DNA of 64,000 nt from Blautia luti (GCF_033096465.1 NZ_AP028156.1:2560501-2624500); one strand, 5' to 3'. Shown: positions 9,500-19,169, counted from the stretch's first letter. Made by a program: numbers and translations. Notes: generated by a model from the sequence alone, not told the origin.

Positions 9500-10560
9500 C
9501 TCTTTTCCTCCTTGATATAGTTCGAATACGCCCCGAAAGCCGACGGGATTGCGTACTGTTTACCTGTCTGTTCTTTATCTGCGAAAATAAGCTCTTTTTC
9601 TTCTGTCTGTTCCAGGGATGATACCCTAATCCTGTATGCCTGCATTCTCCACTCAATGTGGGAAAAAATATGCTTAGCATCAGGCAGTTTCTCAATATAC
9701 AATGGAACAAGTCCCAGATTTCGGACATATTCCAGTGCTTCCTCCTGGCTAAGATTTCCGGACAGATTGGGAAGCTCATACAAACCAGCCAGAAGCCCTT
9801 TATCCGAACGCTGGCGGATGGCAGTATATTCTCCATCCTGTATCACAAATACTGTCCTGTTCTCGGTTTTCCTTGCTTTTTTCGGCGCTTTTACCGGAAG
9901 TTCATCTACTGTGCCATGTCTGTATGCCATACATGCAAATGCAGCGGGGCACTTCTCGCATATCGCCTGTCCGTTGGGAACACAGATCACTGCTCCCAGC
10001 TCCATAAGAGCCTGATTAAAGTCTCCCGGACAATCCTGGGGCATGATCTCCTGAAGATCCCTTTCCATCTTTCGCCGGACTGACTGTCTGCTGATATCAT
10101 CCCTGCTCTCTGTGATCCTGGATATTACCCGGAGTACATTTCCATCCACAGCCGGAACTGCCTTCTTATAAGCGATGGATGCAATTGCACCTGCGGTATA
10201 ACTTCCTATTCCCTTTAACGATATAAGTGCCTCATATTCTTCAGGAAGTTTTCCCGCATATTCCTGCATGACTGTGCGGGCTGCTTCCTGCATATTTCTT
10301 ACTCTGTTATAATATCCCAGCCCTTCCCATAACTTGAGTAGTTTTTCCTCCGGACATTCTGCCAGAGCTGCAATATCCGGCAGTTCTTTAATAAAGCGAT
10401 GAAAATAGGGCTTTACTGCCTCTACTCTCGTCTGCTGAAGCATGACCTCAGAAACCCATGTATAATAGGCATTGTTTCGATCCCGCCAGGGCAGAGTCCG
10501 TTTATTCTTCCGGTACCATTTCAATAAGGGGATTACTATTTTTCCCAGTTCTTCCTGCAT
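9496..10560 (-). CDS. mutY: A/G-specific adenine DNA glycosylase
   Basis: A 354-residue MutY that removes adenine mispaired with 8-oxoguanine. Visible parts: catalytic Glu in SEVMLQQTRVEAV (~residue 35), helix-hairpin-helix LKGIGSYTAGAIASIAY (~115-131), catalytic Asp in VPAVDGNVLRV, a four-Cys [4Fe-4S] loop (ICVPNGQAICEKC...C, ~190-210) and a C-terminal NUDIX-like 8-oxoG recognition domain from about residue 230. It lies between sfsA (34 bases upstream) and the glycosyltransferase (4-base overlap), all on the minus strand. Confidence 0.95.
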   Translation of the reverse strand: MQEELGKIVIPLLKWYRKNKRTLPWRDRNNAYYTWVSEVMLQQTRVEAVKPYFHRFIKELPDIAALAECPEEKLLKLWEGLGYYNRVRNMQEAARTVMQEYAGKLPEEYEALISLKGIGSYTAGAIASIAYKKAVPAVDGNVLRVISRITESRDDISRQSVRRKMERDLQEIMPQDCPGDFNQALMELGAVICVPNGQAICEKCPAAFACMAYRHGTVDELPVKAPKKARKTENRTVFVIQDGEYTAIRQRSDKGLLAGLYELPNLSGNLSQEEALEYVRNLGLVPLYIEKLPDAKHIFSHIEWRMQAYRIRVSSLEQTEEKELIFADKEQTGKQYAIPSAFGAYSNYIKEEKR

Positions 10561-10594
10561 TTCTCTCTCCGTCTTCTTTTCACCGGTCTATCTG

Positions 10595-11275
10595 TTACAG
10601 TCTGATGGGAACCGGATCCTGTATTTCTATATAGTCTTCCCTGATCAGGCAGTCATATGCCAGCAGATGTACTCCTGCATTTTGGGCCTTTTGTAAAACT
10701 TCCCCGAATTGAGGATGTGTACTCCAGTTGGGTTCAAATTCCCTGATTCCCTTCATCTGGATCACGAACAGAAGATATGCCTCATAACCGTCTTCCTGAC
10801 AACGGATCAGCTCTTCCACATGCTTGACGCCTCTCTGAGTAGGCGCATCCGGAAATCTGGCAATATCATTCTCTTCCAGAGTCACTCCCTTGACCTCTAT
10901 GAAAGCCTTTCTGCAGGGTGATTCTACATAAATATCGAATCTGGAATTCCCATAGACTTTCTCAGTTTTCAGGGTTACCTCTTCCGGAAAAAGTCTTCCT
11001 GCACGGATCCATTCTGCTGCTGCTTTATTGGGCACCTGGGAATCCATATTGATCCATCTGCCGGATTTGTTCACGCAGATCAGATCATACTTCGTCTTTC
11101 TGGCAGGATTTACACTTTCTTCCAGGATCACCTCTGTTCCGGGAATAAGAAGTTCTTTGCATCTTCCCGTATTTTTTACATGAACCGTTTCTGTCTGCCC
11201 GTTCAGATCAACATGGGCAATAAAACGATTGGGACGATCAAGAAAAACTGCTCTCTTCGTGTTTTCATATTTCAT
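10595..11275 (-). CDS. sfsA: SfsA-family DNA-binding nuclease
   Basis: A 226-residue SfsA with family-typical HVKNTGRCKELLIPG, SQVPNKAAAEW and FIEVKGVTL. SfsA was named as a maltose-metabolism stimulator in E. coli, and the family has the PD-(D/E)xK-like core (D in RFDIYVE, E-x-K in EVKG), so a nuclease activity is likely. It is the first gene of the sfsA-mutY-glycosyltransferase run and is divergent from the HAD hydrolase, sharing a 119-base promoter region. Confidence 0.92.
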   Translation of the reverse strand: MKYENTKRAVFLDRPNRFIAHVDLNGQTETVHVKNTGRCKELLIPGTEVILEESVNPARKTKYDLICVNKSGRWINMDSQVPNKAAAEWIRAGRLFPEEVTLKTEKVYGNSRFDIYVESPCRKAFIEVKGVTLEENDIARFPDAPTQRGVKHVEELIRCQEDGYEAYLLFVIQMKGIREFEPNWSTHPQFGEVLQKAQNAGVHLLAYDCLIREDYIEIQDPVPIRL

Positions 11276-11327
11276 GTCTTTTCTTCCTCGCTTGCTCTAT
11301 CATACCATAAAATCATAAAAAAGACAG

Positions 11328-11356
11328 TTGAAATTTTTTCTTTTCTGCCATAAAAT
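11328..11356 (+). promoter_or_regulatory. Sigma-A-type promoter for the HAD gene
   Basis: TTGAAA (11328-11333), 17-base spacer, TAAAAT (11351-11356). It points to the HAD gene whose ATG is 39 bases further on. Confidence 0.6.
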
Positions 11357-11394
11357 TAACAGTACAGCGTTTTTACAGAAAGGGATTTTATAAT

Positions 11395-12015
11395 ATGGAC
11401 AGTATTATTTTCGATGTAGACGGAACCTTATGGGATTCCACAGAAATCGTAGCACAGGCCTGGACCTGGTATCTGCAGACCAGGGAACATATGGATATTA
11501 CGCTGACTTCCCAACGGTTGATGTCTTTGTTCGGTCAGCTTCTTCCTGATATTGCCAGACAGCTTTTTCCTGATCTCAGTGAAGCAGAGCAGCTGCGCAT
11601 TATTGACGGATGCTGTCAGGCAGAACATGAAGCTTTATTAAAAAAATGCGCTCCTCTCTATGAGGGGCTGGAACATACCTTGCAGGAACTTGGGAAAAAA
11701 TATCCTCTTTTTATCGTCAGCAACTGCCAGGCAGGGTATATCGAAGTCTTTCTGAAAGCCACCGGTTTCGGTCACTATTTCAAGGGACATCTGTGTCCCG
11801 GAGATACCGGACTTGCCAAGGCAGCAAATATCAGAAAGATCGCAGAGACTTATGATCTGCAGTCTCCTGTTTATGTGGGGGACACTATGGGGGATTTTCA
11901 GGCATGTGAGAAAGCCAGGGTTCCATTTATATTTGCTTCCTATGGTTTCGGTCATGTAGAGAACCCATGGAAGTCTATTAAAAAGCCACTGGATCTTCTT
12001 GACCTCTGTCTCTGA
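11395..12015 (+). CDS. HAD-family hydrolase (phosphoglycolate-phosphatase-like)
   Basis: A 206-residue HAD phosphatase with all four motifs: nucleophile FDVDGTLWDS (Asp7, Asp9), FIVSNCQ (motif II Ser), Lys in TGLAKAAN and VYVGDTMGDFQAC (motif IV). The helical cap between residues 17 and 85 is the C1 type of phosphoglycolate phosphatase and beta-phosphoglucomutase. The substrate is not readable from sequence. The gene stands alone between sfsA (divergent) and a terminator. Confidence 0.85.
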   Translation: MDSIIFDVDGTLWDSTEIVAQAWTWYLQTREHMDITLTSQRLMSLFGQLLPDIARQLFPDLSEAEQLRIIDGCCQAEHEALLKKCAPLYEGLEHTLQELGKKYPLFIVSNCQAGYIEVFLKATGFGHYFKGHLCPGDTGLAKAANIRKIAETYDLQSPVYVGDTMGDFQACEKARVPFIFASYGFGHVENPWKSIKKPLDLLDLCL

Positions 12016-12101
12016 TTCCCTGTCACTTATCATCAGACCTGTCCTGCATCACCGGCAGATCTGATGCCGACAACTCCTTACGGATGCATGACTGCCAAAA
12101 G

Positions 12102-12161
12102 AAAAAGCAGCTTGAAAGGCCACAGACATTCTATTCTGGTGGATCTTCAAACTGCTTTTTT
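12102..12161. terminator. Bidirectional terminator
   Basis: AAAAAGCAGCTTGAA pairs with TTCAAACTGCTTTTTT with a ~28-base loop. It separates the HAD gene from the convergent small membrane gene. Confidence 0.75.
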
Positions 12162-12167
12162 ATTTCG

Positions 12168-12458
12168 TTATTTTTTACATTTTACTTTCAGATAATATAC
12201 CAGTCCTGCAACGATCACAAGCAGAACCACTATGTAACCAATCTTGGCTGCAAGGCTTGTAGTAAACATATCTATCCCTGAAATGATACCGATCAGGATC
12301 AGTGCTACCCCACAGCCTTTCTCCATCTTCTTCTCATCGTAGAGTTTTTTGCGGACATCTGCGTTTCCGCCCTTCATAAAAATTTCCCCATGGCCTGTCA
12401 GGAGCATTACTCCCACGATCAGTGCCGCTGCTGTTAAAATCAGGTCTAAAGATCCCAT
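12168..12458 (-). CDS. Small membrane protein, DUF3784-like
   Basis: A 96-residue protein with three hydrophobic segments (about residues 4-20, 48-62 and 70-90) separated by a charged loop (GGNADVRKKLYDEKKMEKG). This pattern matches DUF3784 small membrane proteins of Clostridia, function unknown; the assignment is from memory. Start chosen at ATG 12458, preceded by AAGGAGAAGTT; a longer reading to 12521 has no ribosome site. Confidence 0.7.
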   Translation of the reverse strand: MGSLDLILTAAALIVGVMLLTGHGEIFMKGGNADVRKKLYDEKKMEKGCGVALILIGIISGIDMFTTSLAAKIGYIVVLLVIVAGLVYYLKVKCKK

Positions 12459-12557
12459 AACTTCTCCTTTTCTTTCTGTATAAATTTCTGCAAAAATTTT
12501 CCTGTATAAAATTATCAGCATATGATTCCCGGCCGACAGTTTTCATGCTGATAACCA

Positions 12558-12591
12558 TTAAGGCTGTCTGTTCTCTTTCAGACAGCCTTAA
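12558..12591. terminator. Perfect 13-bp stem-loop
   Basis: TTAAGGCTGTCTG and CAGACAGCCTTAA with an 8-base loop. It lacks a clear T-run on either strand, so it is a terminator or transcript-end hairpin of the L,D-transpeptidase gene. Confidence 0.6.
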
Positions 12592-12610
12592 GCGCAGTTT
12601 CTCTTATTGC

Positions 12611-14155
12611 TTAATAGAAGCAGACGATCGGAACATTATACTGAATGATATTATAAAGCTCTGCTGCACTATCCGGCGGCATATTGATGCATCCGTGGGA
12701 TCCTCCCTCCAGATAACGGTCTCCGCCGAAGTATGGCTGCCAGGAAGCATCATGAAATCCGATTCCTCCGTTAAACGGCATCCAGTAATTTACCTTTGTC
12801 TCATATTCGTATTTACCATTGGCAAGCTGCTTGCCTCTTAACACATCCGGGCTCTTCTTATAATACAGGGTATAAATTCCGGCTGGCGTCTGACGGTCTG
12901 CATACCTCATATCACCGGAAACAATGTCCGATTCAAAGATCACTGATCCATCCTGATAATAATACATATGCTGCCCTGACAGGTCTACCTCGATATAAGT
13001 GTTTCCAATATCATTGTATCCATGTGCATTGGCTGTCATGGAATAGATCGGATCTCTGGTTGTCTGTGTACCGGACTGGATCTCCTGTGTAAGCTGTGCT
13101 ACCTCAGAAGCCTGATCAATCTGCCAGCCATACGCGGAACCGTAAACACTGACTGTTCTTCCGCTCGTAGTCTGGAATTCACGTTCTGTACCTACTGTAT
13201 CATGAGCTGCTGCAAGCTGTGCCACATAATCTGCAATATGCTGCTGGAACGATGCATCGTCTCTGATCAGCTGGCCTTTCTCATCGAAATTCAGCCAGTC
13301 TTTAATGGTACTTCCGTCCAGAGTCACTGTCTCGTCTCCAAATGTATATGTGATGCTTGCTTTCGTAAAGTTATTACATGCATCCAGAGATGCCTGCAGA
13401 TCCGGATCATCACTGGTAACTTCTGCTTTCACATATACGTCCGGATCACTATTGAAATCTACAGATGTCTCATTATCTGATACTGCTTCGGATAATGCAT
13501 TATAGGCCTGGCGGAGGTCCAGTTCACTTCCTTCTGTCTCAGGAACGATCTCAAACTGGCCGTCTCCGTATGCCACATATGCATTCTCCGGCGCTACCTG
13601 ATTCTCTTCCTGCGCGCAGTTAAGTGCTTTTACCTGCTCTTTAAGTTTCTGCTTATCATAAGTAGTATTCTCAGCTGCAGTGTAACTTCTGGTTTCAAAA
13701 AATCCCAGAACCCATTCATAGGATTTCTGCTCCTTCAGAAGTTTCAGAACACTGCCGTCTGAAACATAACTGTAACCGATCTGGTCACCGCTGATGGTCT
13801 GGGAGTCCTGATTACGCGAATCCACTTCTATAGAATAATTCTCCACTGTCTTCGCGATCTCCTGCTCTACTTCATATGCGGTTTTCCCTGAACAGTCAAT
13901 TCCGTTAATAGTAGTACCTTCGAAAAATTTATCTGAATAATAATAAGATATTCCTGCGTAAGCTGAACCAGCCACAGCAAGGATCATCGCCAATGTAAGT
14001 CCTGTGATCTTCAATGCCTTGTGTTTCTTTTTCACCGGCGGTTCATAAGGGGCAAGATCTTCTTCTGCAATAGGCACATAGGCGATCCTGCTTGGTTTCG
14101 CAGATTTACGGACTGTACCTTCTGACCTTTCATTTCTCTCTTCGTTTTCGCCCAT
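12611..14155 (-). CDS. L,D-transpeptidase with YkuD catalytic domain
   Basis: A 514-residue cell-wall enzyme. A basic cytoplasmic N-terminus is followed by one transmembrane anchor (about residues 48-68), a ~300-residue extracellular part resembling PG_binding_4 repeats, and a YkuD domain (about 380-514) with catalytic SHGCINM (Cys489). Such enzymes make 3-3 cross-links in peptidoglycan or attach proteins. No sortase or other wall gene is adjacent. ATG follows AGAGGAGAATATAA. A strong extended -10 lies about 45 bases upstream. Confidence 0.92.
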   Translation of the reverse strand: MGENEERNERSEGTVRKSAKPSRIAYVPIAEEDLAPYEPPVKKKHKALKITGLTLAMILAVAGSAYAGISYYYSDKFFEGTTINGIDCSGKTAYEVEQEIAKTVENYSIEVDSRNQDSQTISGDQIGYSYVSDGSVLKLLKEQKSYEWVLGFFETRSYTAAENTTYDKQKLKEQVKALNCAQEENQVAPENAYVAYGDGQFEIVPETEGSELDLRQAYNALSEAVSDNETSVDFNSDPDVYVKAEVTSDDPDLQASLDACNNFTKASITYTFGDETVTLDGSTIKDWLNFDEKGQLIRDDASFQQHIADYVAQLAAAHDTVGTEREFQTTSGRTVSVYGSAYGWQIDQASEVAQLTQEIQSGTQTTRDPIYSMTANAHGYNDIGNTYIEVDLSGQHMYYYQDGSVIFESDIVSGDMRYADRQTPAGIYTLYYKKSPDVLRGKQLANGKYEYETKVNYWMPFNGGIGFHDASWQPYFGGDRYLEGGSHGCINMPPDSAAELYNIIQYNVPIVCFY

Positions 14156-14197
14156 TTATATTCTCCTCTATAAAAATCGCTGTTTGTCAGCCCCTCT

Positions 14198-14206
14198 ATT
14201 ATAACA
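14198..14206 (-). promoter_or_regulatory. Extended -10 promoter of the L,D-transpeptidase gene
   Basis: TGTTATAAT on the minus strand, consensus TATAAT with the TGn extension. No good -35 is seen at 17 bases. Confidence 0.55.
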
Positions 14207-14256
14207 TAATTCTTTTATTTTGCATCTGTTATTCATTTTTTTCTCAAAAAATTTAC

Positions 14257-14291
14257 AAAAACCATGTGTCCTTTTCCAGACACATGGTTTT
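14257..14291 (-). terminator. Terminator of the MATE gene
   Basis: AAAACCATGTGTC pairs with GACACATGGTTTT (8-base loop); on the minus strand it runs into TTTTTG. It ends MATE transcripts before the L,D-transpeptidase promoter. Confidence 0.85.
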
Positions 14292-14305
14292 CATTCGATC
14301 AATTC

Positions 14306-15646
14306 TTATACACCCAGCCGTTTCTTCATGTCTTTCATCACATAAAAATACATAGCGATCAGCAGTCCTCCTGCCAGGATCCATGCTACAGGGCTTGCCA
14401 TACATGCACCAAAATAGCTTTTATGTGCTGCCGCAACAGTTGCTGTCACACCTCTTCCGGTCAGTTCTGCCACACCTGCCAACATAGGCAGCAGACCATA
14501 TCCCATACCCTGGATTCCATTTCTGAGTACATTTACGAAATGAAGCGGAATAAAGAATACCGCCACACACTTCACGTAAATATCCACCATAGGAATCACT
14601 TCTGCGGCATTATCTGAGATAAACAGATACGAGAAATATTTTCCGAAAAAGAAAATGATCACACCTGTTACAATTGCATAGATCACGCCCATGATATGTG
14701 CACAGTTAAATCCGGATCTGACTCTGTCCAGCTTACGTGCTCCCACATTCTGGGCATTATAAGTCGCCATGGTAGTTCCCAGTGCCACATATGCCTGTGT
14801 AAAAATATTCTCGATCTTATTTCCCGCAGTAAAAGCTGCCACTGCATAAGAGCCCAGAATATTCAAAGCTGACTGTACCATCATAGTTCCGATCGCTGTA
14901 ATAGAATACTGAAGTCCCATGGGAATTCCCACTTCGATTTCTTTCCTGGACAGCTCCCATCGGAATTTCCAGTCATCTCTGCACAGCCGAAGCTCAGGTA
15001 CACATTTTATGATATATGCCAGGCACAGCAGTCCAGAAACACCCTGGGCTGTAACAGTTGCCCAGGCTGCCCCAGCCACACCCATATGAAATACAATAAT
15101 AAATACCAGGTCCAGCACAATATTTAAAACAGCCGCCAGGATCAGGAAATACAGGGGCGTTTTGCTGTTTCCCAGTGCACGGAGGATACTTGCCAGGATA
15201 TTGTATAACACCTGGGCAAAAATTCCTCCGCAGATGATCATAATATAAGCATAAGCATCCTGAAAAATATCTTCAGGTGTATGCATAAATGTAAGCAATG
15301 ACCGCATTCCCACCATGCTCACTGCTGTCATGATCACGGAGATCAGTACAGACAATATGGCAGCATTTCCCACTGACTGCCGCATTTCGTCCATTTTCCC
15401 TGCTCCGAATTTCTGTGATGTCAACACTGTAAATCCCGCAGTCAGACCCATCAGAAATCCTATGATCAGAAACATGATCGTTCCTGTGGATCCTACTGCC
15501 GCCAGCCCCTTAGTACCTACAAACTTCCCCACAATAATGGCATCTGCCATATTGTAAAACTGTTGGAATACATTTCCCATAAATACAGGGATGGTAAAAT
15601 TAAGTATCATTTTCGCCGGTTTCCCGGCAGTCATGTCTGTCTGCAT
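14306..15646 (-). CDS. MATE-family multidrug/metabolite efflux protein
   Basis: About 446 residues with twelve hydrophobic segments in two homologous halves and the usual MATE start (MILNFTIPVFMGNVFQQFYNMADAIIVGKF, of which NMADAIIVG is the typical motif). MATE pumps exchange Na+ or H+ for organic cations; the substrate is not predictable. Start placed at ATG 15646, because GGAGGG lies 8 bases upstream; the ATG at 15661 would place this site inside the gene. Confidence 0.9.
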   Translation of the reverse strand: MQTDMTAGKPAKMILNFTIPVFMGNVFQQFYNMADAIIVGKFVGTKGLAAVGSTGTIMFLIIGFLMGLTAGFTVLTSQKFGAGKMDEMRQSVGNAAILSVLISVIMTAVSMVGMRSLLTFMHTPEDIFQDAYAYIMIICGGIFAQVLYNILASILRALGNSKTPLYFLILAAVLNIVLDLVFIIVFHMGVAGAAWATVTAQGVSGLLCLAYIIKCVPELRLCRDDWKFRWELSRKEIEVGIPMGLQYSITAIGTMMVQSALNILGSYAVAAFTAGNKIENIFTQAYVALGTTMATYNAQNVGARKLDRVRSGFNCAHIMGVIYAIVTGVIIFFFGKYFSYLFISDNAAEVIPMVDIYVKCVAVFFIPLHFVNVLRNGIQGMGYGLLPMLAGVAELTGRGVTATVAAAHKSYFGACMASPVAWILAGGLLIAMYFYVMKDMKKRLGV

Positions 15647-15792
15647 TCCAAAACCCTCCATTTTTCTGCAAGTTTAAACCTGCTCTGCGCAACCCATGAC
15701 AGAGCTTTTTTAATGTATCAGAGCGATTATAGTTGAAAACTTTTTCCATTTCAAGATGTGTTTTCCAATTCCTGTATTTTCTACATAATCAC

Positions 15793-15824
15793 AAAAAGAC
15801 CCCCGGCAAACCGGAGGTCTTTTT
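15793..15824. terminator. Terminator after gpmI
   Basis: AAAAAGACCCCCGG-CAAA-CCGGAGGTCTTTTT, a compact GC-rich hairpin with T-runs on both sides, 62 bases past the gpmI stop. Confidence 0.9.
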
Positions 15825-15885
15825 CGTTATAATCACGAAGAATCCATTCAGTGCTTCGCTGATTATTTCATTTTTATTTCGCCTA

Positions 15886-17427
15886 TTATTTCTCTACAAG
15901 AAGAGACTTGCCAGTCATTTCTGCCGGCTGTTCCATTCCCATAAGCTGGATCAGTGTAGGAACAATATCTGCCAGGCATCCATTCTCGCGCAGTGTATAT
16001 TTCGGATCTGCGTTTACAAGGATGAATGGTACAGGGTTTGTGGTATGTGCAGTCCACGGAGCACCTGTCTCATAGTCAATAAGCTGCTCTGCATTTCCGT
16101 GGTCAGCGCAGATGAACATCTGTCCGTCAACTTCTTTCAGGGCTTCTACTGCCTTGCCTACACATTCATCTACAGTCTCTACTGCCTTGATCGCAGCTTC
16201 CTGTACACCTGTATGTCCAACCATATCCGGGTTAGCAAAGTTAATTACGATCACATCGTATTTGTCGGATTTGATCGCATCAACAAGTTTCCCGCAAACC
16301 TGCGGAGCGCTCATTTCCGGCTGAAGGTCATAAGTTGCAACCTTCGGAGATTTTACAAGAATTCTGTCTTCGCCTTTGTTTGGCTCTTCTACACCACCAT
16401 TGAAGAAGAATGTAACGTGTGCATATTTCTCTGTCTCAGCGATACGTGCCTGGGTCATGTTGTGAGCTGCAAGATACTCGCCAAATGTATTCTTAAGCTG
16501 AACTTTGTGGAATGCAACCAGTTTATTCTGAATAGTATCATCATAGTCTGTGAAGCATACGAATGTAACGTGTGGTCTTGCTTTTCTCTCAAATCCCTGG
16601 AAATCATCATCACAGAATGCTCTTGTGATCTCACGTGCACGGTCAGGACGGAAGTTGAAAAATACAACAGAGTCATTGTCAGATACAACACCTGTCGGCT
16701 GTCCGTCTTTCTCGATCACTGTAGGAAGGACGAATTCGTCTGTCTTGTCATTGTCATAGGAAGCCTGAACTGCTGCAGCAGCGTCTGTTCCTTTTACGCC
16801 TTCTCCGGATGTAAGAGCGTTGTATGCAAGCTCTACACGATCCCAACGGTTGTCACGGTCCATTGCATAGTAACGTCCGGAAATTGTAGCGATCTCACCT
16901 ACACCGACCTTCTTCATCTCAGCTTCCAGAGCTTCTACAAATTCTTTTCCAGATGCAGGAGGTGTGTCACGTCCGTCGAGAAAACAGTGTACATAAACTT
17001 TCTCAACGCCTTCTCTCTTAGCCATCTCAAGTAATCCATAGAGATGTGTGTTGTGGCTGTGTACACCACCGTCAGAGAGAAGTCCCATAAAATGTACTGC
17101 GGAGTTGTTCTCTTTTGCATTCTTCATTGCTGCAAGAAGAGCTTCGTTCTTGAAGAAATCTCCATCCTGGATCTCTTTTGTGATTCTGGTAAGTTCCTGA
17201 TATACGATACGGCCTGCACCCATGTTCATGTGGCCTACTTCGGAGTTACCCATCTGTCCGTCCGGAAGACCTACTGCCAGTCCGCTTGCGTTTCCTTTTA
17301 CAAAAGGATATTCTGCCATAAGCTTATCCATTACAGGAGTCTTAGCCAGATATACAGCGTTTCCTTCTTTTTTGTCGTTCAGACCATAACCATCAAGAAT
17401 CATTAAAACGGTTGGTTTTTTGCTCAT
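15886..17427 (-). CDS. gpmI: 2,3-bisphosphoglycerate-independent phosphoglycerate mutase
   Basis: A 513-residue Mn-dependent glycolytic mutase (3-PG to 2-PG). Metal site starts with LMILDGYGL (Asp12); the phospho-serine is Ser62 in MGNSEVGHMNMGAGR; DGRDTPPASG (about 153) and CADHGNAEQ (about 444) complete the site. Length is normal. ATG follows AAGGAGAAC. It is transcribed alone here, between hom and a terminator, while gap-pgk-tpiA lie 14 kb away on the same strand. Confidence 0.97.
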   Translation of the reverse strand: MSKKPTVLMILDGYGLNDKKEGNAVYLAKTPVMDKLMAEYPFVKGNASGLAVGLPDGQMGNSEVGHMNMGAGRIVYQELTRITKEIQDGDFFKNEALLAAMKNAKENNSAVHFMGLLSDGGVHSHNTHLYGLLEMAKREGVEKVYVHCFLDGRDTPPASGKEFVEALEAEMKKVGVGEIATISGRYYAMDRDNRWDRVELAYNALTSGEGVKGTDAAAAVQASYDNDKTDEFVLPTVIEKDGQPTGVVSDNDSVVFFNFRPDRAREITRAFCDDDFQGFERKARPHVTFVCFTDYDDTIQNKLVAFHKVQLKNTFGEYLAAHNMTQARIAETEKYAHVTFFFNGGVEEPNKGEDRILVKSPKVATYDLQPEMSAPQVCGKLVDAIKSDKYDVIVINFANPDMVGHTGVQEAAIKAVETVDECVGKAVEALKEVDGQMFICADHGNAEQLIDYETGAPWTAHTTNPVPFILVNADPKYTLRENGCLADIVPTLIQLMGMEQPAEMTGKSLLVEK

Positions 17428-17486
17428 AATGTTCTCCTTATATATATGTTTGTATAATTTTTAACGTTTCCAATGTATATAGTACC

Positions 17487-17528
17487 AAAAATCCAGGATT
17501 TTTCAATTCTTTTATTAAAAAAATCCTG
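17487..17528 (-). terminator. Terminator of hom
   Basis: On the minus strand CAGGATTTTT pairs with AAAAATCCTG across ~13 bases, followed by GATTTTTGG. It begins right after the hom stop and lies in the gpmI upstream region. Confidence 0.65.
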
Positions 17529-17529
17529 T

Positions 17530-18825
17530 TTATTTACCATATACACGGATGATCGTGGAAATCTTACGTACGGAATCCCTGTTTCTGATCTCTTCGATCG
17601 CAGTACGGAAATCTCCTTCTCTTACCTTCTCCGTAATCACAACAACTTCTGCGCATCCCTCTATCTTGGTGTCTTTCTGGATGATCTGCGCCACGCTCAC
17701 CTGATATTTGGCAAAAATCGCGGTCATTTCCGCAAGTACACCGCAGCGGTCCTCTACCTTCAGACGGAGGAAATAACGGTTATAGGTATTTTCCATTTTC
17801 TTTACAGGGATTTCTTTATAACAGGTACATCCAATCCTTCCGCAGCAGCCTACCAGCATATTACGTACAATGTCAAAAATATCTCCCACAACAGCACTGG
17901 CTGTAGGCAGCTCCCCTGCTCCTCTTCCAAAGAACATGGCATCTTCTACTGCATCTCCATGCACGAAAACTGCATTATAAGAATCATTTACTGTAGCAAG
18001 GGGATGAGAACTTGGAATCAGCATCGGGCATACATATGCTTCGATTCCATCCTCTGTATTTCTAGCTACACCGAGAAGCTTGATATCTCTTCCCATTTCT
18101 TTCGCATAGCGGATATCTTTGGAAGTGATCTTCGCGATTCCCTCTGTATAAACATCATTAAATACTACACGTGAATTAAATGCTACAGAAGCAAGGATCG
18201 CTACCTTACGTCCTGCATCCAACCCTTCGATATCTGCAGTAGGATCTGCTTCTGCATATCCAAGTTCTGTAGCCAGAGCCAGGGCATCTTTAAACTCCAT
18301 TCCTTCCTGAGTCATCTTTGTCAGGATAAAATTCGTGGTACCGTTAACGATTCCCATGATCTCTGTCATATGGTTTCCTGCCAGACACTGCTTCAGTGGT
18401 CTGATGATGGGAATACCACCGGCTACTGCTGCTTCAAACAGAAAATCCACATGATGCTCATGTGCAGTTTCCAGAAGCTCATGTCCATGTACGGCAATAA
18501 GATCTTTATTGGCAGATACTGTATGCTTGCCGGCCTTTAATGCTTCAAGAATATATTTTCTGGCAGGATTGATTCCTCCCATCAGTTCGATCACGATCTC
18601 GATCTCCGGATCATTGACAATTTCTTCCCAGTTATTGGTTAACATAGAAGGATCTTCCAGCTTGCCGGCTGCTTTCTCAATATTTCGCACAAGGATCTTC
18701 TTGATCTCCACCTTGCAACCGATCTTGGCTTCCATCTCTTCTTCCTGATTCTTTAATACTTTGTAAACGCCTGTTCCTACTGTTCCAAATCCAAGCAGTG
18801 CTGCTTTGACGACTCTTTCACTCAT
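17530..18825 (-). CDS. hom: Homoserine dehydrogenase
   Basis: A 431-residue enzyme reducing aspartate semialdehyde to homoserine, the branch to threonine and methionine. NAD(P) site LLGFGTVGTGVYKVL at the N-terminus; family motif GIVNGTTNFILTKM (~185) and GYAEADPTADIEGLDAGRK (~210), the catalytic Lys lying nearby. A C-terminal ACT domain (about 350-431, YFLRLKVEDRCGVLAEMTAIF) implies threonine feedback inhibition. No thrB or thrC neighbour is present. Confidence 0.97.
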   Translation of the reverse strand: MSERVVKAALLGFGTVGTGVYKVLKNQEEEMEAKIGCKVEIKKILVRNIEKAAGKLEDPSMLTNNWEEIVNDPEIEIVIELMGGINPARKYILEALKAGKHTVSANKDLIAVHGHELLETAHEHHVDFLFEAAVAGGIPIIRPLKQCLAGNHMTEIMGIVNGTTNFILTKMTQEGMEFKDALALATELGYAEADPTADIEGLDAGRKVAILASVAFNSRVVFNDVYTEGIAKITSKDIRYAKEMGRDIKLLGVARNTEDGIEAYVCPMLIPSSHPLATVNDSYNAVFVHGDAVEDAMFFGRGAGELPTASAVVGDIFDIVRNMLVGCCGRIGCTCYKEIPVKKMENTYNRYFLRLKVEDRCGVLAEMTAIFAKYQVSVAQIIQKDTKIEGCAEVVVITEKVREGDFRTAIEEIRNRDSVRKISTIIRVYGK

Positions 18826-18915
18826 TTTCCAGGGGTCCCCTTTCTACTTTTATCACGCGCATTTTCATAATCTTATGATGCGATCGGGCTGATTTTTATA
18901 CTAGGGCAGAATCCA

Positions 18916-19149
18916 TTATTTGTCAAGCTTGTCTGCGTTTTTATACTCTGTTTCCAGCTGTTTTTCCAATTCTGACAGTCTCCTTTTCAGCACTATGATA
19001 TAACCATATTCAATCCATATCACAGCTGCAGCCAAAAACACCGTCCCCAATGTCAGCCATTGAGTTTCTCCTATCATCCGCAGGAACAAAGCAGTACCGC
19101 CGAATACGGTAATTCCTGCGCAGAACAGTTTCTTCCATACCTTTTTCAT
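18916..19149 (-). CDS. Small two-helix membrane protein, unknown
   Basis: A 77-residue protein with two hydrophobic stretches (about residues 8-25 and 31-50) and a charged, probably coiled tail (RRLSELEKQLETEYKNADKLDK). GAGG lies about 10 bases before ATG. I do not recognise a family. It is divergent from the HTH gene; a perfect 24-bp palindrome sits 21 bases before its start, so it may be controlled together with that gene. Confidence 0.6.
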   Translation of the reverse strand: MKKVWKKLFCAGITVFGGTALFLRMIGETQWLTLGTVFLAAAVIWIEYGYIIVLKRRLSELEKQLETEYKNADKLDK

Positions 19150-19169
19150 ACACTTTCGTCCTCTCTGCG

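Noticed and set aside
11360..11370. AGTACAGCG near 11362 as another copy of the MITE-like end
   Set aside because: Only nine bases match and no partner end is near; likely chance.
15733..17034. 433-codon open frame on the plus strand opposite gpmI
   Set aside because: Cysteine- and phenylalanine-rich translation without any domain, fully antisense to a complete gpmI; a codon-bias shadow.
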